In this document: positions 27,108 to 36,204 of the stretch, in pieces
Layout: every line of letters starts with the position of its first letter
Numbering within the stretch: the first letter of the stretch is position 1
Source of the DNA: DATFVJ01 sp963712955
GTDB taxonomy: Bacteria > Actinomycetota > Actinomycetes > Streptosporangiales > Streptosporangiaceae
Length of the DNA: 64,000 bases
Direction: 5' to 3'
NCBI GenBank assembly: GCA_963712955.1
Contig: CAVQKF010000011.1
Coordinates: 519,529-583,528 of the forward strand
Program-made: the position numbers and the translations under genes
Notes under the pieces: generated by a model
Seen by the model: only the letters and a program-made list of their open reading frames with translations
Databases searched by the model: none
Told to the model about the DNA's origin: nothing

Positions 27108-27512
27108 ATGACGGAGATCGTGGAGACGAGATTCAAGATCGCATCGTGGGATGAGAAGCCGTACCGCGAGTTCGCCGACGGCCGCAGGTTTACCAGGGCC
27201 GACGTCGTGCTGACGGGCCCGGATGACGGACTGGCGGCCGCCTCGTTCGAGGCGTTGATGTATTACGGCGCCGACGGCACCAGTACGTACGCGACGCTCA
27301 TGCAGATCACAGGGAACGTGGACGGCCGTTCTGGCAGCTTTGTGCTGCACGGCCACGGGACATATGACGGTAAGACGGCGCGCGGCGAGTCTTTCGTGGT
27401 GACGGGCTCTGGCACTGGCGAGTTGGCGGGCATCAGCGGTACAGGCGCAAGCGTGTCGACCCACAGCGACTACCCATTCATGCCCTTCACCCTCACATAC
27501 GTCATCGAGTGA
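27108..27512 (+). CDS. DUF3224-family protein
   Basis: A 134-residue protein with the DUF3224 pattern: N-terminal TEIVETRFKIASWDEKPY, central MQITGNVDGRSGSFVL and the closing TGELAGISGTGASVS before YPFTLTY-type strand. The family is thought to form a small beta-barrel; its chemistry is not established. It overlaps the MarR-type gene by four bases (GTGA), so they are translated together, and it may be the target or detoxifying partner of that regulator. Confidence 0.88.
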   Translation: MTEIVETRFKIASWDEKPYREFADGRRFTRADVVLTGPDDGLAAASFEALMYYGADGTSTYATLMQITGNVDGRSGSFVLHGHGTYDGKTARGESFVVTGSGTGELAGISGTGASVSTHSDYPFMPFTLTYVIE

Positions 27513-28174
27513 GCGCACTCGAACGGGAGGCCAACCTGCTGGGCGCCCTCGCAGCGGCCATCACCGATCGCGCCTCAGCCGCGGTCGCCGCAGCCGCCGG
27601 GCAATCCCTGTCGGCAGCCGCGGCGCTTTCCGCGCTGCACCACTTCCTCGACAGGCCCACACTTGACCAACTACGCAAGGTGCTCGGGCTCACGCCGTCG
27701 GGCGCTGTGAGGCTTGTCGACCGGCTCGAAGACGCAGGCCTGGTGACGCGCGGGCCAGGCGACGACGGCCGTTCCCGATCGGTTGCCTTGACCGAGGAGG
27801 GCAGGGAGGTAGCCATTCGAATCTCGGCCGCGCGCGCCGCGGTCCTGAGCGACGTATTGGATGAGCTTTCCACTAGCGAGCGGGACAAGCTGCACTCGCT
27901 CATGGGTCGCCTCATGGCCAGCATTGTCAGCGGCAAGGACGGCGGTGCCTGGATCTGCCGGCTCTGCGACCTCGATGCTTGCGGCCGCGCCTCCGGTCAG
28001 TGCCCGGCGGCGAACGCTGCCGCAGCCAAGTATGCCAACTCCCAACCACACGACTGCGCCGTCCAGAGGGACCCCGGGAAGATTGGCCGAGGTACCCCAG
28101 CCGTCGGCGAGATCCCAGTTGACCTTGAACGGCTCGGGAAGGCTGACACGTGTGTTCGGACGTCTTATCCGTAA
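27509..28174 (+). CDS. MarR-family transcriptional regulator with Cys-containing tail
   Basis: A 221-residue regulator. The winged helix reads LDQLRKVLGLTPSGAVRLVDRLEDAGLVTRGPGDDGRSRSVALTEEG in substance, with recognition helix near TPSGAVRLVDRL. After the dimer helices comes WICRLCDLDACG and CPAANAA, four Cys that could bind metal or sense redox state; this tail occurs in relatives. The last ~45 residues after AAAKYA look unlike the family and may be a read-through extension from a lost stop. It overlaps DUF3224 by GTGA and probably represses its own operon. Confidence 0.85.
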   Translation: MSALEREANLLGALAAAITDRASAAVAAAAGQSLSAAAALSALHHFLDRPTLDQLRKVLGLTPSGAVRLVDRLEDAGLVTRGPGDDGRSRSVALTEEGREVAIRISAARAAVLSDVLDELSTSERDKLHSLMGRLMASIVSGKDGGAWICRLCDLDACGRASGQCPAANAAAAKYANSQPHDCAVQRDPGKIGRGTPAVGEIPVDLERLGKADTCVRTSYP

Positions 28175-28248
28175 CGCGCGAGGCGTGGGCTGGGCACACC
28201 TGAGGCGGCACCCCCACGCGGTGAGGCCAAGGACCAGCTCGCAGTTCT

Positions 28249-29349
28249 TCACCGCGCGATCCTCTGGCTGCTTGGGCGAGTGTAGACCTCAAGGTCGGTG
28301 GCCTTGACGGTGAGCCACACCTGGCTGCCTGGGCTCAGCGACAGCTCCGCTACGGCCGCGGCTGTGACGTCTACAAGGGCGGGCGGCTGCCCTTGGGCGT
28401 CGAGCCGCACCCGGTCGGCAAGCAGCGTCAGGCCGGCGACCCGTGCGGGCCAGGTGTTGCGGGCGCTGCTTGCCTGTGGGCGCTGGCTGCTGACGACGAC
28501 CGCGGACGGGCGGACGGCGACGAGCACGTCACCGCGCTGGCCGTGGTCGGGGATGACGAAGGCCCCGCCTCCGGCGACCGCCACCCCGGAGCCGTCGGCG
28601 CGGCCTGCGTACAGGTTCAGCCCGACGAGCTTGGCCACGTACTCCGTGGCGGGCCTGCGGGCAACGTGCGCGGGTGTGCCTTCCTGGACGATCCGCCCGT
28701 CTTCGAGGACCAGCAGCCGGTCAGCCAGGACGAGAGCTTCGAGTGGGTCGTGGGTGACGAGCAGGCATGGTCCAGCGAAGTCCGATAGGTGCCGCTTGAG
28801 CTCGGCCTGCACGTCAAGGCGGGTACGCGCGTCCAAGGCTGCCAGCGGTTCGTCCAGCAGCAGCAGCGCGGGTTCCCCGGCCAGGGCGCGGGCCAATGCC
28901 ACCCGCTGAGCCTGCCCACCTGACAGATCCGCGGGCCTGCGGTCGGCGAGGCTGGTCAGGCCGAGCCGGTCGAGCCAGTAATTCGCCGCCGACCTAGCCG
29001 CCTGCCTCCCCCGGCCGCGGGCACGTGGCGAGAACGCCACGTTGCCGGCCACGCTCAGGTGCGGGAACAGCCGGTAGTCCTGGAACACGAAACCGACGGG
29101 CCGCTCCGCGGCTTCGACGAACGCTCCGGTGCCCGCGTCATCGATGACCTGCCCGGCGAGGACGATGCGGCCGGCGGCGACCGGGGTCAGCCCGGCCAGC
29201 GCACTGAGCAGGGTGGATTTCCCTGCGCCGTTCGGCCCAAGCACGCCGACCACCTGACCGGGCGCCGCGGTGAAGGTGGCGCTGAGCGTGAAGTCGCCGC
29301 GCCTGACCTCAGCATCGACGACGAGGTTGCAGCTGCCCTCGTCCGTCAC
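28249..29349 (-). CDS. modC: Molybdate ABC transporter ATP-binding protein
   Basis: A 366-residue ATPase. Walker A is GPNGAGKST, the Q-loop VFQDYRLFP, the ABC signature LSGGQAQRVALARALA, Walker B LLLLDEPLAALD and the switch His in VTHDPLEA. A C-terminal region of about 130 residues fits the regulatory Mop/TOBE domain of ModC, ending WLTVKATDLEVYT. It powers molybdate import at the inner membrane face. GTG 29349 overlaps the modB stop (GTGA). It is the last gene of the mod operon. Confidence 0.93.
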   Translation of the reverse strand: MTDEGSCNLVVDAEVRRGDFTLSATFTAAPGQVVGVLGPNGAGKSTLLSALAGLTPVAAGRIVLAGQVIDDAGTGAFVEAAERPVGFVFQDYRLFPHLSVAGNVAFSPRARGRGRQAARSAANYWLDRLGLTSLADRRPADLSGGQAQRVALARALAGEPALLLLDEPLAALDARTRLDVQAELKRHLSDFAGPCLLVTHDPLEALVLADRLLVLEDGRIVQEGTPAHVARRPATEYVAKLVGLNLYAGRADGSGVAVAGGGAFVIPDHGQRGDVLVAVRPSAVVVSSQRPQASSARNTWPARVAGLTLLADRVRLDAQGQPPALVDVTAAAVAELSLSPGSQVWLTVKATDLEVYTRPSSQRIAR

Positions 29350-30206
29350 GGGGCCGAGCCGCCCCGCAGCCAGCGGCCACGAAGAGAGACAAGCACCGCG
29401 ACGGATACAAGCAGCAGCACGAGGCTGAGCGCGATCGCCGCGTCCGGATCATTCTCCAGCGCGTAGTACACGGCGATGGGCATGGTCTCTGTGCGCCCAG
29501 GAAAGCTGCCCGCGAAGGTGATCGTGGCCCCGAACTCACCCAAGGCCCGGGCCCAGCACAAGACGGCGCCCGCTCCAAGCGAGGGGGCGATGAGCGGGAC
29601 GGTGACGCGGCGGAACACGGTCATCCGTGTCGCACCCAAGGTGGCCGCCGCTTCCTCGAAGCCCTGATCGGCCGAGCGCAGCGCCCCTTCGACGGTGATG
29701 ATCAGGAACGGCATGGCCACGAAGGTCTCGGCCATCACCACAGCCAGGGGCGTGAAGGGGATCGTCAGCCCGAACCAGCTGTCCAGGTACCTGCCGACCA
29801 ACCCGTCGCGGCCGAACGCCAGCAGCAACGCGACCCCGCCGACCACCGGCGGGAGCACCAGGGGCAGGGTCACGAGCGCACGAAGTAGCCGTTTCCCCGT
29901 GAAGCTGCCCCTGGCCAGCACCCACGCCAGCGGCACCCCGATGACCAGGGAGATGCCCGTGGCCGCCGACGCGGTCCACAGCGACAGCTGGAGGGCCTGG
30001 GTCGCATCCGACCCGCTCAGGACCGAGCCGAGCCTGCCCCAGGGGGCGCGGACCACCAGCCCGATCAGGGGCAGCACAAGGAAGGCCACCGCGATCAGCG
30101 CCGGTACAAGCAAGGGCGCAGGCACCGACCTCGAACCACCGCCCCGGGCGGCGCGGCGGGCCCGGTCGCGGGCCGTCAGACGCGACGGCGTGGCGAGGGT
30201 GTCCAC
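29346..30206 (-). CDS. modB: Molybdate ABC transporter permease
   Basis: About 286 residues with six predicted membrane helices (for example LLVPALIAVAFLVLPLIGLV and ISLVIGVPLAWVLA). The cytoplasmic EAA loop is present as EEAATLGATRMTVFRRVTVP-like sequence, followed by GEFGATITFAGSFPGRTET, characteristic of ModB/CysTW permeases. The frame is open back to 30320, but the sequence there is Pro/Arg-rich and overlaps modA, so I place the start at GTG 30206, 22 bp past the modA stop. Confidence 0.92.
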   Translation of the reverse strand: MDTLATPSRLTARDRARRAARGGGSRSVPAPLLVPALIAVAFLVLPLIGLVVRAPWGRLGSVLSGSDATQALQLSLWTASAATGISLVIGVPLAWVLARGSFTGKRLLRALVTLPLVLPPVVGGVALLLAFGRDGLVGRYLDSWFGLTIPFTPLAVVMAETFVAMPFLIITVEGALRSADQGFEEAAATLGATRMTVFRRVTVPLIAPSLGAGAVLCWARALGEFGATITFAGSFPGRTETMPIAVYYALENDPDAAIALSLVLLLVSVAVLVSLRGRWLRGGSAP

Positions 30207-30228
30207 TGTGGCCGCCCCGGTTCGGGGG

Positions 30229-31029
30229 TCAGGGCTTCTCGAACCCGGCGGCGGCGAGCACGCTCTGGCCCGCGGGGGACAAGACGTAGGCGGCGAAGGC
30301 CTGCGCGGTGGCCGCGTCACCGCTCTTGCTGATCGCGGCGATCGGATAGGACGTCGAGGCGTTGAGGTCAGCCGGGATCTGCACGCCCGTGACCTTTGCG
30401 CCCGCGGCCTTCACGTCGGTCACATAAACCATGCCCGCGTCGACGGCGTCGAGTTCGACCTTGCCCAGGACCGATTTCACGTCCGGCTCGAGTGTGACCG
30501 GCTTGACCGTGACCTTGGCGTTGGCGAACACCTTCGCCGCGGTGGACCCGCACGGCACCTGCGGCTGGCACAACGCGACCTTGACGGACGACTTCGCCAG
30601 GTCGTTAACGGACGTGACGCCCGCGGGATTGGCTGGCGGCACCGCCACTTCCATCACATTGCTGGCGAATGTCGCCGGATTGGACGCGTCGCCGGCGGCG
30701 ACCACCTGCTGCATGTTCGTTGGGCTCGCCGACGCGAACACGTCAGCCGGTGCGCCGTTGACGATCTGGGTGGCCAGGGCAGAGCTCGCACCGAAGCTGA
30801 ACGTCACCTTCGCCCCTGGATGGGCGGCCTCGAACTGCTTCCCGAGTTGGGTAAAGGTTCCAAGCAGCGAGGACGCGGCGAACACGGTGATCGATCCCGA
30901 CAGCGACGTGGACGCCGAACTGCTCGCGCTTGCCGACGCCGCCGAGCTTCCCGAACTGCTTGACCCGCAACCGGCCAGGGCCGACGCCACGAGCCCGGCT
31001 GCGATGAGGGTGACGGCCAAACGGCGCAC
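30229..31029 (-). CDS. modA: Molybdate-binding lipoprotein
   Basis: A 266-residue solute-binding protein. The signal sequence ends in lipobox LAGC, so the mature protein is lipid-anchored outside the cell. After a Ser-rich linker the fold begins ITVFAASSLLGTFTQLGKQF, the typical ModA start, with FSFGASSALATQI and GAPADVFASAS lining the oxyanion pocket. It delivers molybdate or tungstate to ModB/ModC. AGGAG lies five bases before GTG 31029. It follows the modE-like gene by eight bases. Confidence 0.94.
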   Translation of the reverse strand: MRRLAVTLIAAGLVASALAGCGSSSSGSSAASASASSSASTSLSGSITVFAASSLLGTFTQLGKQFEAAHPGAKVTFSFGASSALATQIVNGAPADVFASASPTNMQQVVAAGDASNPATFASNVMEVAVPPANPAGVTSVNDLAKSSVKVALCQPQVPCGSTAAKVFANAKVTVKPVTLEPDVKSVLGKVELDAVDAGMVYVTDVKAAGAKVTGVQIPADLNASTSYPIAAISKSGDAATAQAFAAYVLSPAGQSVLAAAGFEKP

Positions 31030-31037
31030 TGTGACTC

Positions 31038-31475
31038 CTAGGTTGGGTCTCGCCTGGAGCGAGATAAGCGGATCTTGGGGATCTCGACGGACACGTTCGT
31101 CGCCTTGACGGCTGCGACCGCGAGCACTCCCGGCTCAAGGCCGAGCTCGTCGACGGCCTCGCGGCTGAGCAGCGACACGAACCTGTGCGGTCCCGCCTGG
31201 ATCTCCACCTGAGCCATCACGGTGTCGCGGACCACACGGGTGACCAGGCCGCTGAACCGGTTGCGGGCCGAATGAGCGACCGCTTCTCCGCCTTCCGCGT
31301 GGCTGGCGGACTCGGCCCGCTCCTGCGCGAACCGGGCGAGTGCGACCCCGTCCACAGCCAGCCGCCCTGAGGGGTCCGTGGTCCTTTCTATCCGGCCCCC
31401 ATCGGCCCAGCGGCGCAGGGTGTCGTAGCTGACCCCGAGGAGGTCCGCGGCTTCCTTGATCCGAAACTTCGGCAC
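31038..31475 (-). CDS. ModE-like regulator: MerR-type HTH plus Mop/TOBE domain
   Basis: A 145-residue protein. Residues 3-30 (FRIKEAADLLGVSYDTLRRW) form an excisionase/MerR-like helix-turn-helix. Residues 72-136 (NRFSGLVTRVVRDTVMAQVE to VAAVKATNVSVEI) form a Mop molybdate-binding TOBE domain. The combination is known in actinobacterial regulators placed first in mod operons. It probably senses molybdate and controls the operon from the palindrome upstream. The start is GTG 31475. Confidence 0.88.
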   Translation of the reverse strand: MPKFRIKEAADLLGVSYDTLRRWADGGRIERTTDPSGRLAVDGVALARFAQERAESASHAEGGEAVAHSARNRFSGLVTRVVRDTVMAQVEIQAGPHRFVSLLSREAVDELGLEPGVLAVAAVKATNVSVEIPKIRLSRSRRDPT

Positions 31476-31510
31476 TCCGTGACTTTAACGCAGATACGGC
31501 TCTCAAGACA

Positions 31511-31520
31511 CTATCGATAG
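31511..31520. promoter_or_regulatory. 10-bp perfect palindrome upstream of the mod operon
   Basis: CTATCGATAG lies 36 bp before the modE-like start, in the likely promoter. A role as the regulator's operator is an inference from position. Confidence 0.35.
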
Positions 31521-31563
31521 CGCATCCGCATCATGAATACGTCACAACAGACGCTTATGCTTA

Positions 31564-31609
31564 TCCGATCACTAGCTCCCAGCGAGTCCGATCACTAGCT
31601 CTCAGCGAG
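31564..31609. repeat. 23-bp tandem repeat, two copies
   Basis: TCCGATCACTAGCTCCCAGC-type units at 31564-31586 and 31587-31609 differ at one base. They lie between the divergent mod operon and the hydrolase-P450 pair. The rest of 31610-31782 shows no gene. Confidence 0.85.
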
Positions 31610-31815
31610 CTTGCGGTAACAAGAAGTGACTGCCATGAGACGCTGGCGTTCTTGCTGAGGCAGCCTCGATCGCGGCACAAAGCGGCGCTTCGCGTGGGAC
31701 GGACAGGGCGACCCTGAGGGCGGGCCGTCCCGTCCCGCCGGGCGCGTCGAGCGGTTAGAGTCTGCAGCAGGCGGGATCAAGGATGCGGACAAAACAGGTG
31801 GACCGGGAGGCGGGA

Positions 31816-32574
31816 GTGGCGAGTTCGCGAATGACTGTCGGCTCGGGGGGCCACCGGGTCCTGGCGCTGCACGGCTGGTTCGGTTCGGCACGGGGGTGGG
31901 GCTCGCTTCCCGATTACCTCGACGGGTCGACGTACACCTACGTGTTCATGGACCTGCGCGGCTATGGCAGCCGCAAGCAGGTCACAGGCGACTTCACGAT
32001 GGAGGAGGCGGCAGCGGACGCTGTCGCGCTCGCCGACGAACTCGCGTGGGATCGCTTCTCGCTCGTCGGGCACTCGATGGGCGGCATGGCGATCCAGCAT
32101 GTGCTGCTGCAGGCTCCGGACCGTGTGCGACGGCTGGTGGGCCTGAACCCGGTGCCGGCGACCGGGGTGCCCTTCGACGACGACGGGTGGGCTTTATTCT
32201 CCGGTGCGGCCGGCAATCGTGACAACCGGGCGGCGATCATCAATTTCACGACGGGCGCCAGGCTCACGAAAACCTTCATCGACCAGGTCGTTCAGCGCTC
32301 GCTCGACGACTCGGCCGTCGAGGCGTTCGCAGCGTATCTCCAGTCATGGGCGAAGACCGACTTCTCGCACCGGGTCAGGGGCAATGAGGCTGCGGTGAAG
32401 GTCATGGCCGGTGAGCACGACCCGGCGCTGTCGGCGCAGGTCATGGAGCAGACGTGGCTGGCGTTGTATCCCAATGCCGAGCTTGAGGTGCTCCGGGGCG
32501 CCGGGCACTACCCGATGTTCGAGACGCCTGTCGCGCTCGCAACATCCATCGAGGAGTTCCTTGGGCGGGGATGA
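31816..32574 (+). CDS. Alpha/beta-hydrolase
   Basis: About 252 residues. The fold shows the oxyanion region LALHGWFGSARGW, the nucleophile elbow LVGHSMGGMA (Ser), an acid region KVMAGEHDPALS (Asp) and the catalytic His in RGAGHYPMFETP. The substrate is an ester, epoxide or lactone of unknown identity. GGGAGG five to six bases before GTG 31816 supports this start over ATG 31783. It overlaps the next P450 gene start by 14 bp, so the two form an operon and may act in one pathway. Confidence 0.88.
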   Translation: MASSRMTVGSGGHRVLALHGWFGSARGWGSLPDYLDGSTYTYVFMDLRGYGSRKQVTGDFTMEEAAADAVALADELAWDRFSLVGHSMGGMAIQHVLLQAPDRVRRLVGLNPVPATGVPFDDDGWALFSGAAGNRDNRAAIINFTTGARLTKTFIDQVVQRSLDDSAVEAFAAYLQSWAKTDFSHRVRGNEAAVKVMAGEHDPALSAQVMEQTWLALYPNAELEVLRGAGHYPMFETPVALATSIEEFLGRG

Positions 32575-33910
32575 TGACGGCCGGCTCGACACCGAGGTCG
32601 TGTTCGACCCCGAGACCTACGTCGACGGCGTGCCGTACGACGCGCTTGCCCGGCTGCGCGTGGACATGCCGGTCGCCTGGGTCGACGAGATTCCCGTTCT
32701 CGGCTGGCCAGGCGGACCAGGCTTTTGGCTCGTGCTCCGGCACGCCGACGTCGAGTCGGCCCTGAAGCAGCCGCGGCTGTTCTCTTCATGGCTCGGTGCC
32801 ACGCAGATCCGCGACCCTGCGACACGCGAAACGCTCGACTACGTCCGCCGGATGATGCTCAACATGGACCCGCCGGAGCACTCCCGGCTGCGGAGACTGC
32901 TTGGCCGCTCGTTCACCCCGCGCGCGGTCGCACAGCTTGAGCACCGCATCCGCGCTCACGCGCGTGCCGTCTGCGATCGCGTCCTTGCCGGCGAGCGTGG
33001 CGAGTGCGACTTCGCCAAGGACCTGGCCGCCGACCTGCCGCTGCTCACCCTGGCCGATGTCCTCGGCGTGCCGGACCAGGACCGCTGGCTGCTGTTCGAC
33101 TGGTCCAACCGGGTCATCGGCTACCAGGACCCCGACTACGCCTCGTCGGCCGAGTTCGACCCGTCCCGTGGGACGCCGATGGCACAGGAGGCGTTGTCGC
33201 TGCGGCCGCGGGCGGACGCCGACGGCCGCCTGCCCGACCCCCGCACCCGCGGGGGCATGCCCGACCTTTACGCCTACGCCCACCTGCTGGCGGAACAGAA
33301 GCGCCGCCGCCCAGGTGATGACGTCATGTCGATCCTCCTGACGCAGGCCGACGACGACGGCGGCCAGGTGTCGGTCGAGGAGTTCGAGAACATGTTCTGG
33401 CTGTTCGCGGTCGCGGGCAATGAGACCCTGCGCAACGGCCTGCCAGGCGCTTGCATCGCACTGGTCGAGCACCCACACGCGCAGGACGAGCTGCGCTCCG
33501 ATCCTGCGCTGATGCCGGCGGCGATCGAGGAGATGCTGCGCTGGTGGACACCGGTGATGACGTTCCGCCGTACGGCGACCTCCGACTGCGAACTTGGCGG
33601 GCAGCGCATCTGCGAGGGCGACAAGGTGGTCGTCTCGTTCACGTCTGCCAACCGCGACGAGGCGGTCTTCCCTGACCCTGACCGTTTCGACATCCGCCGC
33701 CACCCCAACCCGCACCTGGTGTTCGGTCACGGTCCCCACTTCTGCCTCGGCGCCCACCTCGCCCGCATCCAGATGCGCGCCCTGTTCGACGAGGTGCTGA
33801 CCCGCACGTCGTCGCTCACCTACGCTGGCGAACCCGCCTACCTGCGCTCGAACTTCCAGCACGGCGTCAAGCGGCTGCCCGTCGCATGGACTAGCAGCGG
33901 CTCGGTTTGA
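32561..33910 (+). CDS. Cytochrome P450
   Basis: About 449 residues. The haem-binding signature is FGHGPHFCLGAHLAR with the ligand Cys, the K-helix ExxR is EEMLRWW, and the I-helix reads LFAVAGNETLRNG, close to the AGNET pattern of the CYP124/125/142 steroid and lipid oxidases of mycobacteria and relatives. It hydroxylates an organic substrate with O2 and electrons from a ferredoxin; no redox partner is adjacent. TTG 32561 with GAGGAG four bases upstream is the likely start, inside the end of the hydrolase gene. Confidence 0.93.
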   Translation: MGGDDDGRLDTEVVFDPETYVDGVPYDALARLRVDMPVAWVDEIPVLGWPGGPGFWLVLRHADVESALKQPRLFSSWLGATQIRDPATRETLDYVRRMMLNMDPPEHSRLRRLLGRSFTPRAVAQLEHRIRAHARAVCDRVLAGERGECDFAKDLAADLPLLTLADVLGVPDQDRWLLFDWSNRVIGYQDPDYASSAEFDPSRGTPMAQEALSLRPRADADGRLPDPRTRGGMPDLYAYAHLLAEQKRRRPGDDVMSILLTQADDDGGQVSVEEFENMFWLFAVAGNETLRNGLPGACIALVEHPHAQDELRSDPALMPAAIEEMLRWWTPVMTFRRTATSDCELGGQRICEGDKVVVSFTSANRDEAVFPDPDRFDIRRHPNPHLVFGHGPHFCLGAHLARIQMRALFDEVLTRTSSLTYAGEPAYLRSNFQHGVKRLPVAWTSSGSV

Positions 33911-33940
33911 GGTCCGATCCGCCTGAAGCGGCTTGGCGCG

Positions 33941-36151
33941 GTGAATCTCGGTCCGACTGCGGAGAATGACCAGGGGTGGTCGGAGCGCGAGTCGTTTGCT
34001 CAGCTGTATCAGGACCGTGCCGCGGAGCTTGACGCTGCGGAGCGGAACCTGTGCTTCGGCCGTCTGGACTTCGACGGCGGTGACCGGTTCTATATCGGCC
34101 GGCTCGGCCTGCGCAGCGACGATCACGATCAGCTGCTGGTCGATTGGCGTGCCCGTGCGGCGGAGCCGTTCTATCGCGCCACCGCGCGGGAGCGGTACGC
34201 AGTGACCCGCCGCCGGCACCTGCACACCGTCAACAGGCGAGTCGTGAGCCTGGACGACGACGTGCTCGACCTGGACGCCGTCGATGAGACCCGGCTGACC
34301 GGCGAGGCCGCCCTGCTGGCGTCGCTGCGCCGCGGCCGGACCGGGCGGATGGGCGACATCGTCGCCACCATCCAGGCAGACCAGGACCGCATCATTCGCG
34401 AGGACCGGCGTGGAATTCTCGTCGTCGAGGGCGGGCCGGGCACCGGGAAAACCGTTGTCGCGCTGCACCGGGCCGCCTACCTCCTCTATACATACCGAAA
34501 GCAATTGGCACGGCGCGGAATTCTGGTAATCGGCCCGAACGCCACATTTCTCCGCTATATCGATCAGGTGCTGCCCTCGCTTGGCGAGAATGACGTCGTG
34601 CCGGCAACCACGGGCTCGTTGTTCCCAGGTGCCGACGCCCGCAGCCCAGAATCACCGCAGGCCGCCCGGGTCAAAGGCGACATCAAGATGGCGGGCGTTC
34701 TGTCGAAGGCCGTCGCCGATCTGCGCCAGGTGCCGGCCACCGCCATTGAGATCAAGATCGACGGCACCACCTCTCGGCTCACGCCCCGCATGTGCAGCCA
34801 GGCCCGCGCTGAAGCAGAGCGGCGCCTCGATCCCGACACCGGCGCACCCCTGCCGCACAACACGGCCCGGCGTGCGTTCATCAACGCGGTGGTGCGGGAC
34901 CTGGCCCGGCAGCGTGTGCGTGACCTCGGCGGCCAGCGGATCTTGCAGCCCAGTGACGAGGAGGACCTGCGCGCCGAACTGGCTGCTGCGCCGGCCATCC
35001 GCAGCGTGCTCGACGTCTTGTGGCCCGAGCTCACGCCGCAGCAACTGCTCACACAGCTCTACCAGCAACCCCGTCGGCTTGACCTCACCGACGGCGAACG
35101 CGCCGCAATCGCCCGCGACACGCCAAGACCGTGGACACCCGCCGACGTGCCTCTGCTCGACGAACTGGCCGAGGTCCTCGGCACCCTCGACGCCACGGAA
35201 AGGGCGGCCAGGCGCAGACGCGCCGCAGATGAGGCCGAGCGCGCCGAGACAGTCCAATACGCGGCGCAGCTCGTCGCGCAGCTCGCCGCAGACGACGCCA
35301 TCGTCCTGCCAGCATTGGAGGCCGACACCTTCGCGACCTGGATCGCCGGCCGGAACACCCAGGCCGGACCGAGCGGCATGCTCGCCGATCGGGCACTGCA
35401 AGACCGGAACTGGGCCTACGGGCACGTGATCGTCGACGAAGCGCAGGAGCTGTCCGCGATGGCCTGGCGGATGGTGCTGCGCCGCTGCCCAGCCCGCTCC
35501 ATGACCGTCGTCGGCGACCTGGCGCAGACCAGCACGCCCGGTGGCGCCGACTCGTGGGCGCAGGTACTAGACCCGGTCGCCGCCGGACATTGGCGCACCG
35601 CGCGACTGACCGTGAACTACCGCACCCCCACGCCCGTCATGGCGCTGGCAACTGCACTCCTGCCACCGACCGCCGACCCGCCGCTATCCGTGCGCGACTC
35701 CAACGAGAGTCCGTGGTACGCCGGCGCCGAGAGCCTCGCTGAGCTGGTACGGCGTGAGACAGAGCTGACCGGTACCGGGCGCGTGGCCCTGATCGCACCA
35801 CCGGCCCGCGTCGCCGAGACCGCCGCGACACTCAACCTCTCCCCCGGGCCGGACCTCGACGCCCCGGTGGCAGTCCTCACCCCCGAGCAGGCCAAAGGAC
35901 TTGAGTTCGATTCGGTCATCATCGTCGACCCAGCCGGGATCGAGCAGGCATCTCCGCGCGGGCGGGCAGACCTGCACGTCGCACTCACCCGGACCACCCG
36001 CAGGCTCGGACTCATCAGTCCCGGCGAAATGCCCGGCGATCTCAAGGCCATACTCGATCAATCGCCAGCGCACATCGGCACCGCGCGGCCCACCCCCAAA
36101 GCCGTGGACGCCGATGCCGTCGGCAACGGCGTATGCGCCAAGCCAACATGA
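33941..36151 (+). CDS. HelD-like RNA polymerase recycling helicase, N-terminus short
   Basis: A 736-residue SF1-type ATPase. It has LCFGRLDFDGGDRFYIGRLG, LLVDWRARAAEPFY, Walker A VEGGPGTGKTVVALH, Walker B HVIVDEAQELSAMAW, VVGDLAQTSTPGG, NYRTPTPV and the C-terminal TPEQAKGLEFDSVIIVDP plus VALTRTTRRL. HelD releases stalled RNA polymerase. The N-terminal coiled coil, which enters the polymerase secondary channel in relatives, is largely missing: the match begins within 10-20 residues of GTG 33941. The frame is the same as the preceding P450, whose stop (33908) blocks extension. Function may be impaired. Confidence 0.85.
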   Translation: MNLGPTAENDQGWSERESFAQLYQDRAAELDAAERNLCFGRLDFDGGDRFYIGRLGLRSDDHDQLLVDWRARAAEPFYRATARERYAVTRRRHLHTVNRRVVSLDDDVLDLDAVDETRLTGEAALLASLRRGRTGRMGDIVATIQADQDRIIREDRRGILVVEGGPGTGKTVVALHRAAYLLYTYRKQLARRGILVIGPNATFLRYIDQVLPSLGENDVVPATTGSLFPGADARSPESPQAARVKGDIKMAGVLSKAVADLRQVPATAIEIKIDGTTSRLTPRMCSQARAEAERRLDPDTGAPLPHNTARRAFINAVVRDLARQRVRDLGGQRILQPSDEEDLRAELAAAPAIRSVLDVLWPELTPQQLLTQLYQQPRRLDLTDGERAAIARDTPRPWTPADVPLLDELAEVLGTLDATERAARRRRAADEAERAETVQYAAQLVAQLAADDAIVLPALEADTFATWIAGRNTQAGPSGMLADRALQDRNWAYGHVIVDEAQELSAMAWRMVLRRCPARSMTVVGDLAQTSTPGGADSWAQVLDPVAAGHWRTARLTVNYRTPTPVMALATALLPPTADPPLSVRDSNESPWYAGAESLAELVRRETELTGTGRVALIAPPARVAETAATLNLSPGPDLDAPVAVLTPEQAKGLEFDSVIIVDPAGIEQASPRGRADLHVALTRTTRRLGLISPGEMPGDLKAILDQSPAHIGTARPTPKAVDADAVGNGVCAKPT

Positions 36152-36204
36152 CGCCGTCACGGCGCTCATCAATCTGGTTGGGCCCGCTGAGGAACAGGGG
36201 CTCT

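Noticed and set aside
32786..34504. Leftward 572-codon frame opposite P450 and helD
   Set aside because: Antisense shadow of genes with clear haem-binding and Walker motifs.
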